From the NCBI RefSeq assembly GCF_000368925.1, contig NZ_KB849755.1, positions 1,294,620-1,358,619 of the forward strand: a DNA stretch of 64,000 nt, in the 5' to 3' direction. The DNA is from Acinetobacter bereziniae LMG 1003 = CIP 70.12. Lineage in GTDB: Bacteria; Pseudomonadota; Gammaproteobacteria; Pseudomonadales; Moraxellaceae. Shown piece after piece: positions 27,594-36,062 of the stretch. A model generated the notes under the pieces. It did not search any database. It worked only from the letters and a program-made list of their open reading frames with translations, and was not told the DNA's origin. A program made the translations under genes and the position numbers. The stretch's first letter is position 1, and every line of letters begins with the position of its first letter.

Positions 27594-28925
27594 GTGAGCC
27601 TCTTCCAGAATATCCTAATTATCGCAGTACTCATTGCAGGAGCTGGTTTTTTATCTTTAACTGAAATCGCACTTGCCGGTGCGCGTAAAGTTAAACTCAA
27701 AATTCTTGCCGAATCTGGCGATGAGCGAGCACAAAAAGTCTTAGACTTACAGCAAAACTCTGCCGATTTCTTTGCTGCCTCCCAAATCGGGTTAAATGCA
27801 GTCGCGATTCTAGGTGGTATTTTAGGTGAAGGCGCATTCCGCCCTTATTTCTTTGAATTTGTTTCTCGCTTTTATGTAGGTCCGTGGGCTGAAACCATCA
27901 GCTTTGCACTGTCCTTTACTTTAGTAACCTCGCTATTTATTCTTTTTGCAGACTTAATGCCAAAACGTATGGCAATGATTGCACCTGAAAAAATTGCAGT
28001 TGCAGTCATTAATCCAATTCAAGTTTTTATCGTCATCTGTAAACCTTTGGCTTGGTTTATCAATGCCGTTGCAAACCTATTGTTCCGCCTGTTCAAAGTG
28101 AATACCACCCGCGAAGACAACATCACTTTCGATGATATTTCAGCAGTGATGGATGCTGGTGCTCAAGCAGGCGTGCTACAAAAACAAGAACACCATTTTA
28201 TTGAGAACGTGTTTGAGCTTGAAGAGCGTAATGTTCCCTCAAGTATGACACCACGTGAAAATGTGGTGTTTTTTACATTAAAAGAGCCAGAGGAAAGCAT
28301 TCGTCAAAAGTTAGCGGAATATCCCTATTCAAAATTTTTAGTTTGTAATGAAACGATTGATCAAGTGATTGGCTATGTGGATGCTAAAGATATTTTAGTT
28401 CGCATTCTCAACAATCAAAAAATCAATCAATTAAACGAATCGACCATTCGTACTGTGTTGAGTATTCCAGACACGCTGACTCTTTCTGAATTGCTTGACC
28501 GTTTCCGATCAAGTAAAGAAAAGTTTGCTGTCGTGTTTAATGAATATGCATTGGTCGTCGGCGTGATTACCCTATCGGATATCATGATCACGGTAATGGG
28601 TGATTGGGTAACCCCAATGGACGAAGAGCAACAAATTATCAAACGGGATAATAATTCGTGGCTGATTGATGGAAGTACGCCCATTGAAGACATGAAGCAT
28701 GCGCTAGAAATTGATGAAATGCCAGATGAAGAAAACTATGAAACTTTGGCAGGTTTTATGATGTACCAATTAAGAAAAATTCCTAAACCTGCAGATACTG
28801 TTATTTTTGGCGGCTATAAATTTGAAGTAGTCGATGTCGATCATTTTAAAATTGATCAGCTTTTGGTGACCCGCTTACTTGAAAGACCAGAACTACCAAC
28901 ATCTGAAGAAAACCCTTCTTCATAG
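27594..28925 (+). CDS. CNNM/CorC-type membrane protein with CBS domains (hemolysin-like family)
   Basis: 443 residues: CNNM (DUF21) transmembrane domain (1-190, FLSLTEIALAGARKVKLKILAE, ADLMPKRMAMIAPEKIA), a CBS pair (about 215-340, SSMTPRENVVFF, VVGVITLSDIM) and a C-terminal CorC_HlyC domain (about 355-435). Relatives act in magnesium/cobalt efflux or Mg2+ homeostasis; the hemolysin label is historical. GTG 27594 is the start, with AGGTGG four bases ahead. Single-gene unit closed by a strong terminator. Confidence 0.9.
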   Translation: MSLFQNILIIAVLIAGAGFLSLTEIALAGARKVKLKILAESGDERAQKVLDLQQNSADFFAASQIGLNAVAILGGILGEGAFRPYFFEFVSRFYVGPWAETISFALSFTLVTSLFILFADLMPKRMAMIAPEKIAVAVINPIQVFIVICKPLAWFINAVANLLFRLFKVNTTREDNITFDDISAVMDAGAQAGVLQKQEHHFIENVFELEERNVPSSMTPRENVVFFTLKEPEESIRQKLAEYPYSKFLVCNETIDQVIGYVDAKDILVRILNNQKINQLNESTIRTVLSIPDTLTLSELLDRFRSSKEKFAVVFNEYALVVGVITLSDIMITVMGDWVTPMDEEQQIIKRDNNSWLIDGSTPIEDMKHALEIDEMPDEENYETLAGFMMYQLRKIPKPADTVIFGGYKFEVVDVDHFKIDQLLVTRLLERPELPTSEENPSS

Positions 28926-28940
28926 CCATTTATTTACTAC

Positions 28941-28968
28941 AAAAGCTCAGTTTCCTTACTGAGCTTTT
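28941..28968 (+). terminator. Terminator of the CNNM/CorC gene
   Basis: An 11-bp perfect stem AAAAGCTCAGT/ACTGAGCTTTT with a 6-nt loop. Confidence 0.85.
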
Positions 28969-29313
28969 ACCAATAAAAGATTCCCTTTATCACAAAAGCT
29001 TTGCTCTTTTATGTTATTCCTATCACATTTATTCATAATATTTTGAAATATGAAAATTACCATGAATCCCCTATTCAAAAACAATATTAAAATAAAAATA
29101 TATAAATCAATGAATTAAACTTTATAACCATTTTGGTGCAAAAATGAATGACGTTTTTAAATATCTGTTTTAAATACTCTATTTATTAAAAAAATAGTCA
29201 CTCATTTAATATTTCTACAAATATATTTAAATTTAATCAAATAACTATTAGCATTCTTCTGCTTAAAAAACTAAAAGACTTCTGCAATAAAAGTCTCATT
29301 CAAGGATTGAACT
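28969..29313. other. AT-rich region upstream of the CitMHS transporter
   Basis: About 345 bases with no gene, repeat or clear operator that I can support; presumably the promoter of the transporter gene. Confidence 0.4.
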
Positions 29314-30654
29314 ATGCTAACCGTATTAGGTTTAGGCATGATTTTATGCTTTATGTATTTAATTATGTCTAGACGAATGACTGCACTTGCTGCGCTCACA
29401 CTTATCCCAATTCTATTCGCACTCATCGCTTACGGTCTTGGCTTCTACGTGGACAGTCTAGGGCATATTGAAATCAAAGAACTTGGCGAAATGATGTTAG
29501 AGGGTGTTAAAAAGCTTGCCCCTACTGGCGTGATGCTATTATTCGCCATTCTCTACTTTGCCATCATGATCGATACAGGTCTGTTTGATCCTTCAGTCAA
29601 ATTCATTTTAAGACTGGTTAAAGGCGACCCGTTAAAAGTCGTCATTGGGACAATTACTTTAACCTTAATTGTTTCTTTAGACGGTGATGGCTCAACCACC
29701 TACATGATCTGTGTAGCCGCAATGTTACCACTTTATAAACGATTGGGTATGAGCCCACTGATCATGGCATGTTTAATGATGCTTGCCAGCGGAATTATGA
29801 ACCTAACTCCTTGGGGTGGTCCAACTGCTCGTGCTGCCAGTGCATTACATGTAGAAGCAAGTGATATCTTTGTCCCGATGGTCTTACCGATGTTAATTGC
29901 CATTCTATGGTTATACTTCGTTGGTTTTATGTATGGGCGTATGGAACGTAAGCGTTTAGGGATCATCGAACTTGATGTCAGTCATGGTGATGACATTCAG
30001 ATTTCAACTAATCCTGAAGCAAACCGTGCACATTTAAGATGGTTCAATGGTTTATTAACCGTTGTATTAATGATCTGTTTAGTGAAAGGTGTTTTACCTT
30101 TACCCATTCTATTTATGATCGCACTTTGTATTGCACTGGTTGTGAACTACAAAGATATAGATATGCAAAAGTCTTTAGTCGCTCATCATGCAGGGAGTGC
30201 GCTAAACGTTGTCGGGATCATTTTCGCAGCAGGGATCTTTACGGGGATCTTAACAGGAACAGGCATGGTCGATGCCATGTCTAAAGAATTGGTGGCGATT
30301 ATTCCACAGAGTATGGGTCCATTTTTAGCACCCATTACCGCTGTGATTAGTATGCCATTGACTTTCTTCATGTCGAATGATGCGTTCTACTATGGTGTAC
30401 TGCCGATTCTTTCAGAAGCTGCAAGTCACTATGGAATTACACCAGTAGAAATGGCACGTGCTTCAATTGTGGGGCAGCCTGTACATTTACTCTCACCACT
30501 GGTTCCATCCACTTATTTATTATGTGGATTGGCTGGGATTGAATTTGGGCAACATCAAAAGTTCACCATTAAATGGGCGATTCTCACCTGTTTAGTCATG
30601 CTCGTTGCAGCAATGTTACTTGGCGTATTCCCGTTATATTCAACCATACATTAA
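29314..30654 (+). CDS. CitMHS-family citrate (metal-citrate):proton symporter
   Basis: 446 residues with about twelve transmembrane helices. The sequence follows the CitMHS family: TALAALTLIPILFALIAY at the start, SLDGDGSTTYMICVAAMLPLY, ASGIMNLTPWGGPTARAASAL and FFMSNDAFYYGVLPIL, which line the substrate path. Relatives take up citrate complexed with Mg2+ or Ca2+. AAGGA lies ahead of the ATG. No citrate-lyase or two-component genes are nearby, so the citrate would enter the TCA cycle directly. Monocistronic. Confidence 0.9.
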   Translation: MLTVLGLGMILCFMYLIMSRRMTALAALTLIPILFALIAYGLGFYVDSLGHIEIKELGEMMLEGVKKLAPTGVMLLFAILYFAIMIDTGLFDPSVKFILRLVKGDPLKVVIGTITLTLIVSLDGDGSTTYMICVAAMLPLYKRLGMSPLIMACLMMLASGIMNLTPWGGPTARAASALHVEASDIFVPMVLPMLIAILWLYFVGFMYGRMERKRLGIIELDVSHGDDIQISTNPEANRAHLRWFNGLLTVVLMICLVKGVLPLPILFMIALCIALVVNYKDIDMQKSLVAHHAGSALNVVGIIFAAGIFTGILTGTGMVDAMSKELVAIIPQSMGPFLAPITAVISMPLTFFMSNDAFYYGVLPILSEAASHYGITPVEMARASIVGQPVHLLSPLVPSTYLLCGLAGIEFGQHQKFTIKWAILTCLVMLVAAMLLGVFPLYSTIH

Positions 30655-30673
30655 ACGTCATACATGAATTAAA

Positions 30674-30713
30674 AATGCACAAAAGCTGATATTAATATCG
30701 GCTTTTGTGCATT
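30674..30713 (+). terminator. Long hairpin terminator after the CitMHS gene
   Basis: Nearly perfect inverted repeat over 40 bases (outer arm AATGCACAAAAGC, inner GATATTAATATC). Confidence 0.85.
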
Positions 30714-30860
30714 TAGTGGTATAAACACATACCCAGCTTAAAAATATTCCTGACTTCTGGCGCTATTTACATAAATAGAAGTACTTGAATCAAACAAAAT
30801 CGCCTAAAATTCATGAAAAATTGTATGTTTTTAGACTAAAAAAAGATAAATCATTTCAAT

Positions 30861-32651
30861 CTATTTAAAAATTTTTTCAAGAAAAGGAGATACAAATAAT
30901 CCTTTTGGATCATATCGTTTTAATACCTGCCCTGCGGATTGAATCGTTGAATCATTACTTTGACCATAGGCATGTACTTTAGGTAATTCATTTTCTAAGT
31001 AATTTACATTCTCCCATGCCTTGTCATAGGTATAAGCCCAACCTTTTGACCATTCAGGACGAACTAAACAATCTCCTTGATAATGCTGAGTCATCCATGA
31101 TTCGATTTCAGCATAGAACCTTGCTGCAAAAGGCGTACCCGGTAAAGTTAATATATTAAACCAAACCGCACAGTCCCATTCTGGATGATCAGGACATGGC
31201 TTTATCGCAGATAGAGCGGCAGTTTGTGCATTGGCAAGTATTGAATCATCAGGATGATCCAATCCAGTAACACGAATCTCAACAGGTCCATTCACCGGGT
31301 AACGATTTATTCTTTGATATTGTTTTAAACGGATTTGATATTCTGAACAGAAATCAGCAATCACACGTTGCACATTCTCTCGACTAGTCAGTACAGCATA
31401 ACCATTTGCAGTAACCCTTAAAGTTGTTGGTTTTACATAGAGTAAAGTGTTTTTAGAGGGTCCCCATAGATCAGATGTTTGGGTTGCAGCTAAACCATGC
31501 GTAAGGATCGTCGTAATACCTGAAAAAATTGTTCCTTGGAGCCCCAATGTCGCAATTTTTAACTGCATTTGCCCAAATGCAGGAGTTAAATAATGACTCT
31601 TCTGAATGACAATTTTTTGAATCAAATCTGTAAGCGGTTTAGGTAAATTATCTGAAAACCAAAAATTAAAAGGATGGAATGCAATACGAGATGTAAGTGG
31701 TCTACGTGGAGTCACTGACCAAACTTTCAGCCAAGGATAATCGGTAAACGGAAACCATATCGCTTCAACTCGACCGGACTGGTCAAGAAATTTAGAGAAA
31801 GTACGCCCAGCATCTTTATTGGGTGAAAATAACTCTAATTGGTGAATATCGGTAATACTTTCACAGCGTAAATATTGGTTTGCTCCTGTTTGCAATTGTA
31901 CAGATAACACAAATGCACGACCAAGATTCACCAAGAAAGCCCGAATGTCTGGATTGTTCCGATAAAAAGTTTTTGCGACATATTTCTGCTGCTGTGCATC
32001 AAAGACAGCGACTGTCATTGAGACGACCAAATTACTGATCGAACCAAATGTTTGTCCTGCAACTAAAGTTTCTCCCTTGGCAGGCACACCCGTACCATGA
32101 CCATTAATTGCCAAAACACCACCCAATGTTAAATCACCTGGTGCTGGTATTGAAACAAAGCCACGTCCATTGTCCTCCATGAACTTTAAGAGAGCCTCCA
32201 TTTGAATTCCTGCTTCAGCAGTGACCACCCCATCAAACTCAATAGACATTCTATTGATATGAGTCGGCATATCGATCAGAATCACTTTCATGACTTGATC
32301 ATGGTCATCTAGCATTAAAGGTGACCAATTATGCGACATACCTTTTGCCCGGACTTTATATCCATTTTCAGCAGCCCAATTGATCACCGCTAAAATCTCT
32401 TGTTGATTTTTGGGTACAGCAGTCCATGCATTTTCATATTTTGATTCACCCGACCAATTTTCATAGCGTTGCTTATGAAGGCGAATATAGGAGGGGAAAT
32501 TATTTAATCGATCATGGTGCCCAAAAATCCAAGCCTCAGCGCTTTGAACAGGCATCCATGTAGTCACGGCACCAAATGCAGCAAGGCTTCCCATTGTTTT
32601 TAAAAAATCACGTTTTGCTGGATCGAAATCAACTTTCTTATTCATCATCAT
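30861..32651 (-). CDS. Tat-exported FAD-dependent oxidase of the type II cholesterol oxidase (VAO) family
   Basis: 596 residues from ATG 32651. The N-terminus carries a Tat-like signal, KRDFLK (13-18) followed by a hydrophobic stretch and a likely cleavage after AEA (about 40). The FAD-binding domain follows: VRAKGMSHNWSPL, whose His108 matches the covalent flavin histidine of type II cholesterol oxidases, then IPAPGDLTLGGVLAINGHG, GQTFGSISNLVVSMT and LGRAFVLSVQLQTGANQ. The C-terminal half corresponds to the cholesterol-oxidase substrate domain (WFPFTDYPWLKVWS, TPRRPL). The natural substrate, steroid or otherwise, is not shown. It lies directly downstream of a tatABC operon on the same strand, which fits it being that system's cargo. 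Confidence 0.8.
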   Translation of the reverse strand: MMMNKKVDFDPAKRDFLKTMGSLAAFGAVTTWMPVQSAEAWIFGHHDRLNNFPSYIRLHKQRYENWSGESKYENAWTAVPKNQQEILAVINWAAENGYKVRAKGMSHNWSPLMLDDHDQVMKVILIDMPTHINRMSIEFDGVVTAEAGIQMEALLKFMEDNGRGFVSIPAPGDLTLGGVLAINGHGTGVPAKGETLVAGQTFGSISNLVVSMTVAVFDAQQQKYVAKTFYRNNPDIRAFLVNLGRAFVLSVQLQTGANQYLRCESITDIHQLELFSPNKDAGRTFSKFLDQSGRVEAIWFPFTDYPWLKVWSVTPRRPLTSRIAFHPFNFWFSDNLPKPLTDLIQKIVIQKSHYLTPAFGQMQLKIATLGLQGTIFSGITTILTHGLAATQTSDLWGPSKNTLLYVKPTTLRVTANGYAVLTSRENVQRVIADFCSEYQIRLKQYQRINRYPVNGPVEIRVTGLDHPDDSILANAQTAALSAIKPCPDHPEWDCAVWFNILTLPGTPFAARFYAEIESWMTQHYQGDCLVRPEWSKGWAYTYDKAWENVNYLENELPKVHAYGQSNDSTIQSAGQVLKRYDPKGLFVSPFLEKIFK

Positions 32652-32654
32652 CAC

Positions 32655-33109
32655 TCTTTTTCAAGGTTTATTTTTATCAATCAGCTGTAAATATGAAGAT
32701 TTACAGACCAAATCAAAAGTTCGCACTAGGCGCAATTTAAATCATAAATATATGATATTTATAAATATTAAATAAATTACAAACAACGTTTTTAATCACG
32801 TTGAAGAATGTACAAGAACAAATGAAATCTATATTTAATTTTTGAAGTACCCTCCGCCTTTCAAAACTAAAAAGGGGCTTAATTGTGTTCATAAAATTTA
32901 CTTGCTCAACATAATGTTATGAATTCAATCCCCACTGCGCATATATCAAATGGACTTGGTACTGTTTTGCTTGAATTAAAATCATATGATTTCCCTCATT
33001 TATTGAGTTTATTGTTAAATGGTTATCTTAAATTATTAAGAAAACCTTAATCTATCACGATTATTTTTCATTCGCAAAAAAATTATATAACAATACGATA
33101 TTTTCTGAT
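32655..33109. other. AT-rich gap between tatC and the cholesterol-oxidase-like gene
   Basis: 455 bases without a supported gene. It is long enough for an independent promoter of the oxidase. A 43-codon plus-strand frame (32919-33050) has no ribosome site and is judged random. No clear terminator follows tatC, so read-through into the oxidase gene is possible. Confidence 0.4.
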
Positions 33110-33862
33110 TTATTCAGTTTCTGTGTTACGAAATAAAATAAAAGAAATCAATAAACCAAGCTCAAATAAAAAATACATAAAGCAACCAGCAATTGCCATC
33201 GAAAGCATATCTGGCGGCGTGATAAACATGGCAATAAAGAAACAAAAAACAAAGATAAATGATCTTTTTTGTTTTAACACGTTTAAATCAATTAAATTAA
33301 AATATACAGCAAGTACAGTAATGAGCGGTAATTGAAAAACAATACCCAAAACGACAAAAAGCTTTATCGAAAACATTAGATACTGATTTATATCCGTCAT
33401 GGGAAGAACAACATCTGGAGCAATACCCATAAAAAAACTTAACACCTTAGGTAAAATAAAGTAATACCCAATCAATATTCCTAAATAAAATAAAATGACG
33501 CTAGACATAAAAAACAGAGACAACACCCATCGTTCCTTTTTATGAAGTGCAGTATTTAAAAATGAATAAACCTTATAAAAAATAAAAGGCATTAATAAAA
33601 TCAGCGTAATAAAAAAAACAAGCTTAAAGGGTGATAAGAATGTAGATGTTACATCGGTGGCAATCATATGTGCGGAAGGTGGCAACTTTAACTGTAGAGG
33701 TAAAGCTAGAAAACTATAAATTTTCGCTGAAAATGGCGCTAAGCTTAAAAAAATCATTAAAAAAAGAATAGACAGTTGAATGACAATTTTTCTTATTTCA
33801 ATAAAATAGAGTAAAAACCCCTTTTCTTTTACGATTGGCTTTTCTGTAAGAACGTTATTCAA
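33110..33862 (-). CDS. tatC: Twin-arginine translocase subunit TatC (divergent)
   Basis: 250 residues, six transmembrane helices. TatC is the Tat signal-peptide receptor. Family features: FIEIRK (20-25, the cytoplasmic xLxELRxR site, Glu22 kept), DVTSTFLSPFKLVFF, FLNTALHKKER (101-111) and FITPPDMLSM (213-222). The FExP motif before the fifth helix reads FQLP (176-179), so its usual Glu is Gln. It begins at TTG 33862 with GAGGAG seven bases upstream; no nearby ATG. It follows tatB by 15 bases. It is strongly diverged from textbook TatC sequences and AT-rich. Confidence 0.9.
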   Translation of the reverse strand: MNNVLTEKPIVKEKGFLLYFIEIRKIVIQLSILFLMIFLSLAPFSAKIYSFLALPLQLKLPPSAHMIATDVTSTFLSPFKLVFFITLILLMPFIFYKVYSFLNTALHKKERWVLSLFFMSSVILFYLGILIGYYFILPKVLSFFMGIAPDVVLPMTDINQYLMFSIKLFVVLGIVFQLPLITVLAVYFNLIDLNVLKQKRSFIFVFCFFIAMFITPPDMLSMAIAGCFMYFLFELGLLISFILFRNTETE

Positions 33863-33877
33863 AACTTCTCCTCTTTT

Positions 33878-34252
33878 TTAAATCTTAAAACAGTTCCACA
33901 ACATCAGATGCTCTAGGACAAATACTGTATTAAAAGGTGCTTTAAATTGAAAATGATCGATTGGATAATATTTTATATTTTCTTCCTTATCTTTATTTTC
34001 CATATAGTTTAAATATTCATATAATTTTTCCTCTAATTTTTTTATATTACCCATTTCATGTGTTAATTCACTTTTTAAATCATTCAAATCTAATTGCTTT
34101 TGAATAGATTGATGAAATTCACTTTTAAAATGACTTAATTTTCTTCTTGCTTGAATAATATAATTTATTGCTTCAGATGCTTTATTTGGTCCTAAAACAA
34201 TCATTGCAACAATGATAAGTAAAATTAGCTCACTAAAACCAACATCGAACAT
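33878..34252 (-). CDS. tatB: Sec-independent translocase subunit TatB
   Basis: 124 residues. The N-terminal helix MFDVGFSELILLIIVAMIV followed by LGPNK is the TatB signature (Glu8 in the membrane helix and the LGP hinge). An amphipathic helix (about 24-45) and a charged helical region (about 46-95) follow; the C-terminal 25 residues are unusual (APFNTVFVLEHLMLW). GGAG precedes the ATG. Second gene of tatABC. Confidence 0.88.
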   Translation of the reverse strand: MFDVGFSELILLIIVAMIVLGPNKASEAINYIIQARRKLSHFKSEFHQSIQKQLDLNDLKSELTHEMGNIKKLEEKLYEYLNYMENKDKEENIKYYPIDHFQFKAPFNTVFVLEHLMLWNCFKI

Positions 34253-34272
34253 AATTCTCCACCACGCTCAAT

Positions 34273-34437
34273 TTATTTCAAATGTGTAGAGTCTTGGTCA
34301 TCTTCTTTGATTGCTTTTCTAAAATCTTTGACTGCACCACCAACATCTTTTCCAAGATTCTTTAATTTGGCAGTACCAAAAATAACAAGGATAATGATTA
34401 TAAATAAAGCAATATGTCCAATTGACATTCCCATCAT
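34273..34437 (-). CDS. tatA: Sec-independent translocase subunit TatA (54 residues)
   Basis: A short gene: the protein starts MMGMSIGHIALF, has the transmembrane helix IALFIIIILVIFG, then the FGTAKLKNLGKDVG hinge and amphipathic helix and the acidic tail of TatA (VKDFRKAIKEDDQ). TatA forms the protein-conducting pore of the Tat machinery. GAGAG lies nine bases before the first of two ATG codons (34437). tatB begins 20 bases after its stop. First gene of the operon, with a good promoter just upstream. Confidence 0.9.
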   Translation of the reverse strand: MMGMSIGHIALFIIIILVIFGTAKLKNLGKDVGGAVKDFRKAIKEDDQDSTHLK

Positions 34438-34475
34438 TATTTTTATCTCTCAAATGTAGTTTTGTTAAAATAAGC

Positions 34476-34503
34476 AGTATAAAACAATTATTATTATTGA
34501 CGA
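34476..34503 (-). promoter_or_regulatory. Predicted sigma-70 promoter of tatABC
   Basis: On the minus strand a -10 box TATACT (34476-34481) and a -35-like TCGTCA (34498-34503) with a 16-base spacer, 39 bases before the tatA start. Confidence 0.5.
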
Positions 34504-34508
34504 ATATA

Positions 34509-34523
34509 AATTGTTAAACAATT
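34509..34523. promoter_or_regulatory. Perfect 7-1-7 palindrome upstream of the tatA promoter
   Basis: AATTGTTAAACAATT, immediately upstream of the -35 element, with a further TTGTTAA half-repeat at 34522-34528. The position suits an activator site, but AT-rich DNA makes chance possible. Confidence 0.4.
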
Positions 34524-34551
34524 GTTAAGATTTTCTTTATTTTTATATTTT

Positions 34552-34587
34552 CTAATCAGCAACAAAACCTTTGCTTGTGCTGATTAG
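34552..34587. terminator. Hairpin downstream of the 34601-35101 gene
   Basis: A 10-bp perfect stem CTAATCAGCA/TGCTGATTAG with a 16-nt loop. The T-run lies on the plus side (CGCTTTTTAT), so minus-strand termination would be inefficient. Confidence 0.5.
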
Positions 34588-34600
34588 CGCTTTTTATAAT

Positions 34601-35101
34601 TCAAGGATGAATTAAGACATCGAGTAATGCTTGATAGTGGATTGAAATATCATCTTCTAAAATTTTATAAGCACTGTCGAATTGTACCATTGGCCAACCT
34701 TCTTTCCAGAATGGGAAAATATTGTGCAAATCATGTGTCACAATTGCATCTTCACGAACAATTGCCTGCGCGACTTGTGACAATACTTGCGCTGTTTCAG
34801 CACCATCAATCGCTAAATAATCAATGCCTTTGGCTTTTAAAATACGAACACGGTCTTTTTTGTAACGGATTTTCTTCGCTTGCGCTTCATTCAGATTTAG
34901 AGCCAATGTAACCGCTTCAACAAATTTATCTTCAAAGCTCTGGTTTAATGCAACCAATGCCTGTTTATGTGCTTCTTGTCGCCCTGCTTTTCCACCCTCA
35001 CGAATGATTTTTTTTGCATCAACATTCAATTCATCCGATTTCATCGACTGAAGAATGTCTAAAATTTCAATATCACTTAATGATGCAGAAGAATCTGTCA
35101 T
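34601..35101 (-). CDS. Hypothetical cytoplasmic protein
   Basis: 166 residues, no signal peptide or membrane segment, mostly helical with a Lys/Arg-rich centre (AQAKKIRYKKDRVRILKAKG). Segments such as IEILDILQSM, REGGKAGRQEAHKQ and HNIFPFWKEGWPMVQFD are not ones I can place in a family. AGGA stands five bases before ATG 35101. It is separated from tatA by a hairpin, so probably not part of the Tat operon. Confidence 0.7.
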   Translation of the reverse strand: MTDSSASLSDIEILDILQSMKSDELNVDAKKIIREGGKAGRQEAHKQALVALNQSFEDKFVEAVTLALNLNEAQAKKIRYKKDRVRILKAKGIDYLAIDGAETAQVLSQVAQAIVREDAIVTHDLHNIFPFWKEGWPMVQFDSAYKILEDDISIHYQALLDVLIHP

Positions 35102-35159
35102 GGGAGTCCTAAAACAAAAAATAAATAGAATCGCTATTTTCGCATAATTTTGAAATTAA

Positions 35160-35399
35160 ATCAGAGATAATCTTAATTTCAGATCCATAGAAGATTGGCT
35201 TCAAAATATTCATCTCACAATCATTCTTAAACTGCCTCTATTTGCAATTTTTTCATTGTATAAACATATATTTAACCAGACACCTCTTCTACTATTGTTT
35301 TGCTTAGCCACCATCTGTGTACTTTTCGCAATTCTCTCAAGCATTCTTGTTTATATCCATTACATTAAAAGTAATGACAAAGCGGTGGTAAAATTTTAA
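35160..35399 (+). pseudogene. Start-less 79-codon frame encoding hydrophobic helices, probable gene remnant
   Basis: The frame is open without ATG or GTG, from an upstream stop to TAA 35399. It encodes a membrane-like sequence (LTIILKLPLFAIFSLYKHI, LLLLFCLATICVLFAIL, LVYIHYIKSN). The composition looks coding, with two helices and a basic end. It reads as the C-terminal end of a decayed membrane protein gene whose front part is gone. I could not name the family. Confidence 0.4.
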
Positions 35400-35585
35400 T
35401 CATATCTTCGCTTTATACCCTACTTTTACAGTTCATGAACTTTCTTCAATCTAGTTTTGATTTTTTGTGGTCGAATTTTTTATTAAAAATAACGTGAGTT
35501 CGATGCAATTAAATATTCAACTCATTGAAAAATAATAAATCTATGCAGATATTTGCTGGATTTTCATCCAATTTAAGGATGAGGA

Positions 35586-35824
35586 GCGGAGCTCCGCAAG
35601 CGCAACCATCAATAGCGTTTCATTTCTCTTGATCAATAAAATGAAAGCGATCAATAGATTGTTTGATGATCTAAAGCTTGCACTGCCACGCTTTACTTCT
35701 AAAGTTTAAATTGTTTTGCGTAGGCGATGCCTCACTTTTCAGAGATGAAAAGTGACAAAAATCTTTCGTTGAGCGAGGGGTACATCCTCATACCCCCGCT
35801 CAACATGGCGACATCCATGTCGCC
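35586..35824. repeat. Cluster of palindromes in a 960-base intergenic region
   Basis: The region 35102-36062 has no intact gene. It contains, in order, GCGGAGCTCCGC (35586-35597), AGGCGATGCCT (35722-35732), CACTTTTCA-GAGA-TGAAAAGTG (35733-35754), a bulged 14-bp hairpin with GTTGAGCG/CGCTCAAC and GGGGTA/TACCCC (35768-35804), and the palindrome ATGGCGACATCCATGTCGCC (35805-35824). The last two recur at 41183-41240. Transcribed RNA would fold strongly. Confidence 0.6.
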
Positions 35825-36062
35825 TCACGATCGCAAGACCATCAATGATTCAAAAAGTACAAAATAAATGAATCATCTAAATCACTTATATGAATAATCA
35901 GGCAGTTTGGCTATATCATCTTTCATCAAGGATTTTTATCGAACTCAGGTTAAAGATACTCATTTAAATTTAAAGGATAATCATCTACTCACAAATTTAT
36001 GCTTTCATCTACGCTTTTTTTTTGCTATTGATTTGATAACGCAATAAAAAATAGTGAACCTC

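Noticed and set aside
32919..33050. 43-codon plus-strand frame between tatC and the oxidase
   Set aside because: No Shine-Dalgarno, not related to anything seen, antisense to the likely transcript.
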